Of a DNA stretch of 64,000 bases, positions 34,574 through 42,248 are shown in pieces (the first letter of the stretch is position 1; each line of letters begins with the position of its first letter). The translations under genes were made by a program, and so were the position numbers. The notes beneath the pieces are model-generated. The model saw only the letters and a program-made list of their open reading frames with translations. It did no database searches and was not told the origin of the DNA. The stretch is taken from positions 186,001 to 250,000 of the forward strand of contig NZ_PTIR01000003.1 in the NCBI RefSeq assembly GCF_002934455.1, read 5' to 3'. This DNA is from Trinickia symbiotica (lineage in GTDB: Bacteria > Pseudomonadota > Gammaproteobacteria > Burkholderiales > Burkholderiaceae).

Positions 34574-35773
34574 TCAGAGCCCCAGTACCGACTTGGCGAG
34601 AATGTTTTTCTGAATCTCGTTCGAGCCGCCCACGATCGAAACGTGACGCGCGAAATAGTGGTTCGGCGCAATCGTCAGCGCCCAGTCGGGTTCTCGGACT
34701 GGATCGCCGAGACCCCGCAAGAAGTCGATGTCGAGCGGCAGCGCATCCGGGCCCGCCACCTCGAGTAGCAGCTCAGCCGAGCGTTGTTGGAGCTCCGAGC
34801 CCTTGATCTTCAGAATCGAGGTCTTCGGATCCGGCACGTGGCTATCTTGCGCACGGGTCTCGGCGATCACGCGCATCTGCGTCATCTCCAGCGCCTTCAA
34901 CTCAACCTCGACGTCGGCGACGCGTTCGCGAAAGCGCGGATCGTCCCACAGCACGCCGTCACCGCAGGGAACGCGCTTCGCGAGATCCTTCGCGTGGCGC
35001 ACACGCATCTTCGACACACCCACACGAGCGATGCCGCTGCGCTCGTTGCCGAGCAGATACTTGGCGTAGTCCCAGCCCTTGTTCTCTTCACCGATGCGGT
35101 TGGCAACCGGCACCCGCACGTTGTCGAAGAACACCTCATTGGTCTCATGGTGGCCGTCGATCGTGATAATGGGCCGCACCGTCAGGCCCGGCGTTTTCAT
35201 ATCGATGAGCAAGTACGTGATGCCTTGTTGCTTCTTGCCGCTCGAGTCCGTTCGCACCAGGCAGAACATCCAGTCGGCGTGATGCGCCGTCGACGTCCAG
35301 AGCTTCTGTCCGTTGATGACATAGTGATCGTCGTCGCGCGTGGCCTGCGTTCGCAAGGCGGCCAGGTCGGAACCGGCACCCGGCTCGGAGAAGCCCTGGC
35401 AGAACCAGTACTCCAGGCTGGCGATGCGGGGAAGGAAATGGCGTTTCTGTTCGTCGCTGCCGAACGCGATCAGCACCGGACCGATCATGTTGACGTTGAA
35501 CGACAGTGTCTCCGGCGCCGGGGCCATGTGCAGCTCTTCCTTGAAGATGTATTGCTGCACGGCGCTCCAGCCGGTACCGCCCCACGCCTTGTCCCAGGCT
35601 GGCGTAGCCCAGCCGCGCTCGTAGAGGATGCGTTGCCAGCGGCGCAGATCGGCCGCCGAATAGCGCTGCCCCATCACGGCCTTGCGTCGAATGTCGGCGG
35701 GCAGCGCCTCCTTGAAGAAGGCTCTCACCTCATTGCGGAATGCCAGTTCTTCGTCGGTATATCGCAGGTCCAT
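34574..35773 (-). CDS. Acyl-CoA dehydrogenase, larger subunit of a heteromeric pair (pair 3)
   Basis: A 399-residue ACAD with FCQGFSEPGAGSDLAALRT, INGQKLWTSTAHHADW and a C-terminal SIVGGSNEIQKNILAKSVLG. The usual YEGT block is VGGS here. It lies 43 nt downstream of the alpha-methylacyl-CoA racemase gene. That order fits a 2-methyl-branched acyl-CoA being epimerised and then dehydrogenated, as in bile acid and isoprenoid side-chain oxidation. This order-based link is inference. Confidence 0.87.
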   Translation of the reverse strand: MDLRYTDEELAFRNEVRAFFKEALPADIRRKAVMGQRYSAADLRRWQRILYERGWATPAWDKAWGGTGWSAVQQYIFKEELHMAPAPETLSFNVNMIGPVLIAFGSDEQKRHFLPRIASLEYWFCQGFSEPGAGSDLAALRTQATRDDDHYVINGQKLWTSTAHHADWMFCLVRTDSSGKKQQGITYLLIDMKTPGLTVRPIITIDGHHETNEVFFDNVRVPVANRIGEENKGWDYAKYLLGNERSGIARVGVSKMRVRHAKDLAKRVPCGDGVLWDDPRFRERVADVEVELKALEMTQMRVIAETRAQDSHVPDPKTSILKIKGSELQQRSAELLLEVAGPDALPLDIDFLRGLGDPVREPDWALTIAPNHYFARHVSIVGGSNEIQKNILAKSVLGL

Positions 35774-35816
35774 GAGTGTCTCGTTCCTTTTTTATGGGTC
35801 GACTGCCGCGTGCGGC

Positions 35817-36959
35817 TCAGGCCAGCGTTCCCGCTTCTTTCAGCTCGCCGATGCGCTCCGGCGCGAGCCATGCGGCCAGCGCGGCATCGATCGTCGCCGC
35901 GTCGGGCGCTTCCGGCGCGGTCGGCTTCTCGGGTACCGTGACCGAGAAACGTGGCGCCGGAGCCGGCTGGACGATGCCGTCGATGTCGATAAACGTCCCG
36001 CGCGCTTTGAGGTGCGGGTGTTCGGGTGCCTCGCTCCACGACAGCACCGGCGCGAAGCACGCGTCCGTGTGCTCGAGCAGCGTCGTCCACTGCTCGCGTG
36101 TGCGGCTCTTGAACTTCAGCGCGAACAACGCGCGAGCCGCAGGCCAGTTGCGCTCGTCGAGTTGCGCGCCGAGCGTTTCCGGATCGATATCGAGCAGGCG
36201 GAGCAGCTCGAGGTAGAACTTCTCTTCGATAGGTCCCACCGAAATCCAGTTGCCGTCCGCGCATTCATAGACGTCGTAGAAGTGCGAACCGGAGTCCGTG
36301 ATATTCGTCCCGCGTCCGTCGCGCCAGATGCCGGCCGCCTGCATCCCAAAGAACGTCGTGGCAAGGTTGGCCGTGCCGTCGACGATGGCGGCGTCAACGA
36401 CCTGGCCTTTGCCACCGTTGCGCGCATGCAGGATGGCGGAAAGCAGCCCCATTACGAGGTACAGCGAACCTCCCGCATAGTCGCCGATCAGGTTCAGCGG
36501 TATCGACGCAGGCTGGCCGCGGCGGCCGATTGCGTTGAGCACGCCGGTGATCGCGATGTAGTTCAGGTCGTGTCCTGCATACTCGGAAAGCGGGCCGTCC
36601 TGTCCCCACCCCGTGATGCGTCCGTAGACGAGCTTCGGATTGCGCTCGAGGGCAGCCTGCGGGCCCAAACCAAGGCGCTCGGTTACGCCGGGGCGGAAAC
36701 CCTCGATCAAGGCGTCGGCGCGCTCCACGAGCGACAGCACGAGCTCGACGGCTTTTGGGTCCTTCAGATCCAGTGCGATCGACTTCCGGTTGCGCAGCAA
36801 CAGGTTGTAGCGCAACGGCCGCTCGATGCCGAGCTTGACCGGCCGGCGCCGCTCGATGCGCAGCACCGTCGCGCCCAAATCGGCGAGCAACATCGCCGCC
36901 ATTGGCCCCGGTCCGATACCGGCCAGCTCGATGATTCGGATTCCTTCAAGCGGTCCCAT
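35817..36959 (-). CDS. Alpha-methylacyl-CoA racemase (CaiB/BaiF family)
   Basis: A 380-residue family III CoA-transferase-fold protein that matches AMACR/MCR closely: ELAGIGPGPMAAMLLADLGA at the start, LIEGFRPGVTERLGLGP, the histidine of GHDLNYIAITG, the aspartate of GDYAGGSLYLVMG and the glutamate of VGPIEEKFY. These correspond to the His/Asp/Glu set of the mycobacterial racemase. It interconverts (2R)- and (2S)-2-methylacyl-CoA, needed because ACADs take only one epimer. Its presence points to a methyl-branched, isoprenoid-type side chain in the substrate. It follows the SDR gene by 3 nt. Confidence 0.9.
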   Translation of the reverse strand: MGPLEGIRIIELAGIGPGPMAAMLLADLGATVLRIERRRPVKLGIERPLRYNLLLRNRKSIALDLKDPKAVELVLSLVERADALIEGFRPGVTERLGLGPQAALERNPKLVYGRITGWGQDGPLSEYAGHDLNYIAITGVLNAIGRRGQPASIPLNLIGDYAGGSLYLVMGLLSAILHARNGGKGQVVDAAIVDGTANLATTFFGMQAAGIWRDGRGTNITDSGSHFYDVYECADGNWISVGPIEEKFYLELLRLLDIDPETLGAQLDERNWPAARALFALKFKSRTREQWTTLLEHTDACFAPVLSWSEAPEHPHLKARGTFIDIDGIVQPAPAPRFSVTVPEKPTAPEAPDAATIDAALAAWLAPERIGELKEAGTLA

Positions 36960-36962
36960 CGG

Positions 36963-37817
36963 TCAACCCTTGCGCGCATGGGCGCGCATGGCATCCCATT
37001 GCTCGTCGGTCCAATCCTGCATGGCGCGGAATGTCGGGCCGCCAACGCCCTGCATCCAGCGACCGCCGTCGATCACGATCATGTCTCCAGTGATATAGCC
37101 CGATCCCTCCGAAGCCAGATACGCGTAGAGGTCGGCGAGTTCGCTGTGATCGCCGAAGCGCCGAAGCGGCACCGAGCGTTCCTGCGGTTCGACCTGCGAA
37201 CCGGGCGGATACAGCTGCTCCCATGCTCCCGGCGTCGGAAAGAGGCCAGGGGCCACCGCGTTCAGCCGAATGCCCTTCGGCCCCCACTCGACGGCGAGGC
37301 TGCGCGTCATTGCGAGCACACCGGCCTTTGCCGCCGCGGAGGGCACCGTAAAAGCCGAGCCGGTCATCGTGGGCGTCGACACGGTGCTGATCACGTTGCC
37401 CTTGTGACCCGCATCGATCCAGCGCCTGCCCGCGGCGATCGTGCAATAAAAGCTGCCATGCAGAACGATGTTGAGGACCGCATCCACTGCGCGCGGCGAG
37501 AGGCTTTCCGTGCGCGCGATGAAGTTCGCCGCCGCGTTGTTCAGCAATACGTCGAGCGGGCCGTCCTGCCAGATGATGTCCATCATCGACTCGACGGACT
37601 CCGCGCTGCGCACGTCTGCCGATACGGTCGTGATGCGCGCGCCGGGCATCGCCGCGCGGAACTCATCGGCCGTCGCATCGAGCACCTCCTTGCGGCGACC
37701 GCAGATGACGAGATCGGCGCCGAGTTCGACATAGCGCCGGCCGATGCTCTTGCCGAGACCGGTGCCGCCGCCGGTGATCAGAATTCTTTTGTGCTTCAGC
37801 AGGTCAGGCGTAAACAT
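36963..37817 (-). CDS. 2,4-dienoyl-CoA reductase-like SDR (DECR type)
   Basis: A 284-residue SDR. Cofactor motif TGGGTGLGKSIG and NNAAANF are present. The classical Tyr of YxxxK is serine (TVPSAAAKAGVLAMTRS), which is exactly the pattern of mitochondrial and peroxisomal 2,4-dienoyl-CoA reductases (PSASAKAG). The text around it, SLAVEWGPKGIRLNAVAPG, also matches DECR. It would use NADPH to reduce a dienoyl-CoA so beta-oxidation can pass an existing double bond. ATG 37817 is chosen; the frame runs on upstream inside the crotonase gene. It lies 44 nt after that crotonase. Confidence 0.85.
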   Translation of the reverse strand: MFTPDLLKHKRILITGGGTGLGKSIGRRYVELGADLVICGRRKEVLDATADEFRAAMPGARITTVSADVRSAESVESMMDIIWQDGPLDVLLNNAAANFIARTESLSPRAVDAVLNIVLHGSFYCTIAAGRRWIDAGHKGNVISTVSTPTMTGSAFTVPSAAAKAGVLAMTRSLAVEWGPKGIRLNAVAPGLFPTPGAWEQLYPPGSQVEPQERSVPLRRFGDHSELADLYAYLASEGSGYITGDMIVIDGGRWMQGVGGPTFRAMQDWTDEQWDAMRAHARKG

Positions 37818-37861
37818 AGGCGTTGAATGTCCAGTAGAAACAGCAACGGAGAACGGCGGCT

Positions 37862-38677
37862 TCAGGCGCCGGTAAATACCGGCTTGCGCTTTTCCATGAA
37901 GGCGTTCACGGCTTCCGCATGATCGTTGGTCTGACGCGTCAGCGGATTGAGGTCGATCTCGAGGCGGCACGCGTCTTCGATCGAATTGCCCGCGTTGACG
38001 AGACTCGCCTTCAGTAGCGCCAGCGTCACCGGTGGATAGCTCGCGAAGCGAGACGCGGCCGCGATCGCCGCATCGAGCGCGCACCCGCTCGCGGCAATCT
38101 CGCTGACCAGGCCGATACGGCGCCCCTCGGCTGCGTCGATCACGTCGCCTTTCAGCATCAGTTCCCGGGCCTTGCCCCCGCCGACCTTCTGCGGCAAAGT
38201 CCAGAGAATTCCGGTATCGGGCAGCAATCCGACCTTGCCGAACGCGCAGGAATATTTCGCCGTCTCCGCACTGACCACGAAGTCGCAAGCCGCGGCGAGC
38301 GAGAGGCCAGCGCCACAACACGCTCCCTCTACGGCTGCGACGACCGGCTTCGTGCCCGTGTAAATCAGCTTGAAAAGGCGTACCCCCACCGCGATGCGTT
38401 CGCGCAGCGCCAACAACGATGGCGTGGCCTCCTGCATTTCGGACAAGTCGCCGCCTGCGCAAAAATGACCGCCGGCGCCCGTCAGCACGATTGCCCTGGT
38501 GTCGGGGTCGTCATGCATGAGCCGCTGGAACACGTCGGTCAACGCGAGACGCATCTTCATCGAGAATGCATTGCGGCGCTCGGGATAGCTCATCGTGACA
38601 ACGGCTACGTCGCCTTCGCGACGAACCTGAACGATTGGGTCGCTGCCCGCTGCCATTTGCTCTTGTTCGATACTCAT
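37862..38677 (-). CDS. PaaG-like enoyl-CoA isomerase/hydratase, tandem copy 3
   Basis: A 271-residue crotonase of the PaaG/isomerase subgroup. It has HFCAGGDLSEMQ, GACCGAGLSLAAACD without the hydratase Glu144, and GLLPDTGILWTLP with an aspartate in the position used by PaaG-type isomerases. It ends AFMEKRKPVFTG. It is the third of three adjacent paralogues (37862-40290) with the same motif set, so it arose by tandem duplication. It may shift double bonds or hydrate different intermediates. Confidence 0.82.
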   Translation of the reverse strand: MSIEQEQMAAGSDPIVQVRREGDVAVVTMSYPERRNAFSMKMRLALTDVFQRLMHDDPDTRAIVLTGAGGHFCAGGDLSEMQEATPSLLALRERIAVGVRLFKLIYTGTKPVVAAVEGACCGAGLSLAAACDFVVSAETAKYSCAFGKVGLLPDTGILWTLPQKVGGGKARELMLKGDVIDAAEGRRIGLVSEIAASGCALDAAIAAASRFASYPPVTLALLKASLVNAGNSIEDACRLEIDLNPLTRQTNDHAEAVNAFMEKRKPVFTGA

Positions 38678-38695
38678 CGCATCACTCCCCCGCCG

Positions 38696-39502
38696 TCACT
38701 CGCCAGTGAAAACCGGCACGGTGTGTTCGAAAAACGCCTTGCTGGCAGCCTGATGGTCCTTCGACCGGCGCAGAATGGGCTGATAGTCGATCTCGGCTCG
38801 CAGCGCGCCATCCATCGTCGTCGCGGCATTCGTGAGCGCTTCCTTGAGGAGTGCCACGCCGAGCGGCGGCAGATCGGCCAGGCCACGCGCAACATCGATT
38901 GCTTTTGCGCGTGCGGCGCCGGGCTCGACTACTTGATTCGCGAGGTGAATCGATCCAGCCTTGTTACCGTCGATCTCCGTGGCGAGCGAGAGCATCTCCT
39001 TGGCGCGGGCCATCCCGATGCGCTTGGGCAGCGTCCATAGAATGCCGGTATCCGGGATCAGGCCGACGCGCAGAAAAGCCGCGCAAAAACGCGCGTTCGA
39101 TGCGGCAACGACATAGTCGGTCGCGACCGCGAGCGAGAGTCCCGCGCCGAAGGCCACGCCTTCGACGGCTGCCACAACGGGCTTGGGACCGGCCAGCATT
39201 TCGCGCACCACGACACACGATTCGGCCAGAATCTCGCGGCTTTGCAAGATCGTGCGCTGAGTCATTTCGGAGATGTCGGCGCCCGCGCAAAAGTGTTCAC
39301 CCGCGCCGGCCAGGACGATCGCACGCGACTCGGCGTCATCGACCATGAGGCGATGCATCGTGTCGCGCAGCATCTGGCGCATCTGCCGGCTCATGGCGTT
39401 GCGACGCCGAGGATTGTTCAAGGTCACGATCGCGACGTGCCCCTCGCGCGTCACCTCGATCAGCGGCGCGGCGTCGGTGCCTGCAGTTTGCTTTTCGCTC
39501 AT
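38696..39502 (-). CDS. PaaG-like enoyl-CoA isomerase/hydratase, tandem copy 2
   Basis: A 268-residue crotonase, middle copy of the tandem set. Motifs are HFCAGADISEM, GVAFGAGLSLAVATD and GLIPDTGILWTLP. Compared with its neighbours it has diverged at the C-terminus (FFEHTVPVFTG instead of FMEKRKPVF). ATG 39502 is chosen; the frame is open far upstream inside copy 1. It lies 11 nt downstream of copy 1 and 18 nt upstream of copy 3. Confidence 0.82.
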   Translation of the reverse strand: MSEKQTAGTDAAPLIEVTREGHVAIVTLNNPRRRNAMSRQMRQMLRDTMHRLMVDDAESRAIVLAGAGEHFCAGADISEMTQRTILQSREILAESCVVVREMLAGPKPVVAAVEGVAFGAGLSLAVATDYVVAASNARFCAAFLRVGLIPDTGILWTLPKRIGMARAKEMLSLATEIDGNKAGSIHLANQVVEPGAARAKAIDVARGLADLPPLGVALLKEALTNAATTMDGALRAEIDYQPILRRSKDHQAASKAFFEHTVPVFTGE

Positions 39503-39513
39503 GATGGCTTCCT

Positions 39514-40290
39514 TCAGTCGGCCACGAAGACAGGCTTGCGCTTTTCCATGAAGGCGCTCACGGCTTCCTGATGCTCGCGGCTGCGGCGCAGGATCGGCTG
39601 CACGTTGACTTCGGTTTCGATCGCGTCGTCGAGCGTGTGAATGCCCGTGGCGAGCGCGCTCTTCAGATGTGCCATGGCCACCGAGGGGAGTTCCGCGTAC
39701 CGTTGCGCCACTTCCATCGCCGCATTCAACGCATGGCCGGGCTCGACAACTTGGTTGGCAAAGCCGGTCTCGCCCGCTTCGATGCCGTCGAACTCTCGCG
39801 CGCTCAACATCAGCTCGCGTGCAAGACCGCCGCCTACGCGTTGCGAGAGCGACCAGAAGAGCCCCGTGTCGGGCAGCAACCCCACCTTGACGAACGCACT
39901 CGCATATCGCGCGGCCGAAGACGTGACGATGTAGTCGCACGCCGCGGCGAGTGAAAGACCCGCGCCAAACGCAAACCCTTCCACGGCGCCGACAACGGCT
40001 TTCGGACCTTCGACCATCAGCCTGAAAATATCGAGCGGCAATTGATTGCGCTGACGATATTCAAGTACCTTGCGCGTCTGCATCTCCGAAATGTCGCCGC
40101 CCGCGCAAAACGTATTACCGGCGCCGGTCAGAACAATCGCGCGGCAACTGTCTTCGCGATGCATCAGCCGATAAAGTTCCGCGTACAACGCCTCGCGCAT
40201 TTTCAGCGAAAACGCATTGCGCCGTTGAACATAATTCAATGTGACGATCGCGATTGCGCCGTCTTGCCGGACTGCTACGATCTCTGCCAT
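39514..40290 (-). CDS. PaaG-like enoyl-CoA isomerase/hydratase, tandem copy 1
   Basis: A 258-residue crotonase with TFCAGGDISEMQ, GFAFGAGLSLAAACD and GLLPDTGLFWSLS, and C-terminal AFMEKRKPVFVAD. Its ATG shares one base with the stop of the thiolase-like gene (TGATG), so the two are translationally coupled. A role after retro-aldol or dehydrogenation steps, as a double-bond isomerase, is plausible but unproven. Confidence 0.82.
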   Translation of the reverse strand: MAEIVAVRQDGAIAIVTLNYVQRRNAFSLKMREALYAELYRLMHREDSCRAIVLTGAGNTFCAGGDISEMQTRKVLEYRQRNQLPLDIFRLMVEGPKAVVGAVEGFAFGAGLSLAAACDYIVTSSAARYASAFVKVGLLPDTGLFWSLSQRVGGGLARELMLSAREFDGIEAGETGFANQVVEPGHALNAAMEVAQRYAELPSVAMAHLKSALATGIHTLDDAIETEVNVQPILRRSREHQEAVSAFMEKRKPVFVAD

Positions 40291-41441
40291 CAGAGCGTTT
40301 CCTGCGTTCCGAGAATCACCGTGGCCTGGCTCGACAGCACGCCACCGTTGCCGTGCGCGATCGCGAGCTTTGCGCCCGCAATCTGGCGGTCGCCGGCGCG
40401 GCCCGTCAATTGCCGCATCGATTCTTCGATCAGGAACAGGCCATACATGCCGGGGTGAACGCAGGACAAACCGCCGCCGTTCGTATTCACGGCAAGACGA
40501 CCGCCCGGCGCAATGGCGCCGTCCGACACGAAGCGGCCGCCTTCCCCTTTCGGGCAGAAGCCGAGATCCTCAAGAAAAAGAATGGTGTTGATCGTGAATG
40601 CGTCGTAGAGCATGGCGACGTCGATATCGCTTGCCTTTACGCCCGCCATTTCATACGCGCGCCGGCTTGATTCGGCCGCGGCGGTCACAGTCAGATCCGG
40701 CATGCTCGCGATTTCGCGGTGCGAAGTGGCCGAAGCCGCGCCGAGCAGATATACCGGCTTGGCGGTCAAATCGCGCGCCCGGTCGGCCCGCACCATGACG
40801 ACGGCAGCCGCGCCGTCGGTCACGAGGCAGCAATCGCGCACCGACAGGGGGTCCGATACGAGACGCGCGCCCAGCACATCGTCGATCGATAGCGGCGCGC
40901 GCACGTACGCCTCCGGATTCAACTGTGCCCACTTGCGCGCGGCCAAGGCGACCTCGGCGAGATGTTCGCGCTTCGTGCCGTACTGGTGCATATGACGCGC
41001 CGCCGCAAGCGCATATGACGATACGGGGTTCATCGGCTTGTACGGGCTCTCCCAGGGCGAAGGCCGCGACGACTGCACGAGCTTGCCCGCCGCGCTGCGC
41101 TGGTTGCTCCCATAGGCGATCAACGCAACGTCGATCTGCCCCGTCAGCAACGCCATCGCCGCCGTGTGGGCGTAGATCTCGAACGCCGAGCCGCCGCTGC
41201 GGTTGTTGTCGGTGAACTTCGGGTTAATACCGAGGTATTCGGCAAACGTAAGCCCCGAGAGCATATCGTCCGGCGTGCAGACAAAGAGTCCGTCCACGTC
41301 GCCTGGCGTGAGGCCGACTTGCGCCAGTGCGTCGACGGACGCACGCGCCGCAAGGTCCATCGACGACAGGCCGGGTGCTTCGCCAATCCCAGATGTGGCG
41401 CCTGCCACCAGTGCGGTACGCCCGCGCAAGTTGAAGTCCAT
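40290..41441 (-). CDS. SCP-x/Ltp2-type thiolase-like protein, probable CoA-ester aldolase
   Basis: A 383-residue thiolase-fold protein of the lipid-transfer/SCP-x group: PGLSSMDLAARA, NRSGGSAFEIYAHTAAMAL, DCCLVTDGAAAVVM, MLYDAFTINTILFLEDLGFC and NTNGGGLSCVHPGMYG. The nucleophilic cysteine of true thiolases is serine in the GGSAFE segment. Ltp2, the steroid side-chain retro-aldolase, also lacks it and uses tyrosines, one of which may be that of YDAFT. The upstream gene encodes a DUF35 protein, the partner type that Ltp2 needs. I infer a retro-aldol cleavage of a 3-hydroxy- or 17-hydroxy-type CoA ester. A degradative thiolase is the alternative. Confidence 0.85.
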   Translation of the reverse strand: MDFNLRGRTALVAGATSGIGEAPGLSSMDLAARASVDALAQVGLTPGDVDGLFVCTPDDMLSGLTFAEYLGINPKFTDNNRSGGSAFEIYAHTAAMALLTGQIDVALIAYGSNQRSAAGKLVQSSRPSPWESPYKPMNPVSSYALAAARHMHQYGTKREHLAEVALAARKWAQLNPEAYVRAPLSIDDVLGARLVSDPLSVRDCCLVTDGAAAVVMVRADRARDLTAKPVYLLGAASATSHREIASMPDLTVTAAAESSRRAYEMAGVKASDIDVAMLYDAFTINTILFLEDLGFCPKGEGGRFVSDGAIAPGGRLAVNTNGGGLSCVHPGMYGLFLIEESMRQLTGRAGDRQIAGAKLAIAHGNGGVLSSQATVILGTQETL

Positions 41442-41501
41442 TCGATCTACCTTTTATCGGTGCGCCCGGGTCTTGACGGCCGGTTGCGGGGTTAGCGGGT
41501 G

Positions 41502-41867
41502 TCAGGCCGGTTCGAATACAAGCAATGCCGCGTCCCCCCGGTACACCACCTTCGCCTGCACCGGCATGCCGATGCGCACGGCCTCCGGCTCGATGCCCTC
41601 CACGCAGCTGAGCATGCGCACACCCTCTTCCAGATCGATCAGTGCAACGTTGTAACTGGGCGTGGGCGCTTTCTGGCGCACGACCGTGGTGGAATAAACC
41701 GTCCCCTTGCCGGAAGCCTCGACCCACTCCAGGTCGCGCGCCCCGGTAACGGGCTCGGCCACGCGCGGGTAGAAGACATAGCGGCCGCTGCCGCGGCTGC
41801 GCTGGATCATCAAGCGGCCCTCGGCCAGAAACTTCTGATAGTCGACTTCAGGACAAAGAGAGTCCAT
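41502..41867 (-). CDS. DUF35 OB-fold protein, partner of the thiolase-like protein
   Basis: A 121-residue DUF35 protein: an N-terminal helix, a rubredoxin-like zinc-ribbon position, then an OB-fold (GTVYSTTVVRQKAPTPSYNVALIDLEEG and a C-terminal strand). The zinc-ribbon cysteines are gone: the segment reads QRSRGSGRYVFYPR where relatives have CxxC. ATG 41867 is chosen because GGAGGAG lies upstream; an ATG at 41903 is the alternative. It is the first gene of a 15-gene operon and should stabilise or activate the thiolase-like enzyme, as in Ltp2-ChsH2(DUF35). Confidence 0.85.
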   Translation of the reverse strand: MDSLCPEVDYQKFLAEGRLMIQRSRGSGRYVFYPRVAEPVTGARDLEWVEASGKGTVYSTTVVRQKAPTPSYNVALIDLEEGVRMLSCVEGIEPEAVRIGMPVQAKVVYRGDAALLVFEPA

Positions 41868-41947
41868 TCCCCGCTCCTCCAAATCGTTTTGCCACAGGCT
41901 CACGCCGATGAGAGCCGCAATATCGGGTGAACGTAAAACGTATACAC

Positions 41948-41991
41948 GAACGATGTTCCAAATACTAAACGCACTGGAAGCGCCCTGTCAA
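41948..41991 (-). promoter_or_regulatory. Promoter plus operator for the DUF35-P450 operon
   Basis: On the minus strand: TTGACA (41991-41986), 18 nt, TAGTAT (41967-41962), 3 nt, GAACATCGTTC (41958-41948), a perfect GAACnnnGTTC. Confidence 0.82.
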
Positions 41992-42093
41992 CGGCGGGAA
42001 AGCGCTGTCATGCCCCGCCGCGCAAGGCTGACACTACATCGCGGGAAATGCTGAACCTACCCCGGACAAACCCGCGGCGGCTTGTTTCCGCGC

Positions 42094-42137
42094 TTGACGT
42101 CTCCTGGACCATTCGTTTACTTTATCGAACATTGTTC
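42094..42137 (+). promoter_or_regulatory. Promoter plus operator for the ring-opening operon
   Basis: TTGACG (42094-42099), 18 nt, TACTTT (42118-42123), 3 nt, GAACATTGTTC (42127-42137), a perfect palindrome. It lies 112 nt before the ACAD GTG. Confidence 0.8.
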
Positions 42138-42248
42138 ATGTTTTCGAAGACTGATGCCGAGCGATGTTCAGGAGAGGCCAGCGGGGGAAGGTTTCCCCAC
42201 TCCGGACGCGAACCACGGCCTGGCACACCGTTAGCAAGAGAGCCCGAA

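Larger units (their letters stand above)
41868..42248. promoter_or_regulatory. Divergent control region between the DUF35 and ring-opening operons
   Basis: This 381-nt gap holds two operator-bearing promoters facing away from each other, at 41991-41948 (-) and 42094-42137 (+). A third near-palindrome GAGCGATGTTC lies at 42159-42169, 32 nt (three helical turns) from the plus-strand operator. I see no gene in the gap. Confidence 0.7.

Noticed and set aside
40290-41441. N-terminus MDFNLRGRTALVAGATSGIG looks like a short-chain dehydrogenase start fused to a thiolase
   Set aside because: SCP-x type thiolases begin with a similar LRG-x-A-x-V stretch, and the next residues (EAPGLSSMDLAA) are thiolase. 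There is no SDR body, so it is not a fusion.
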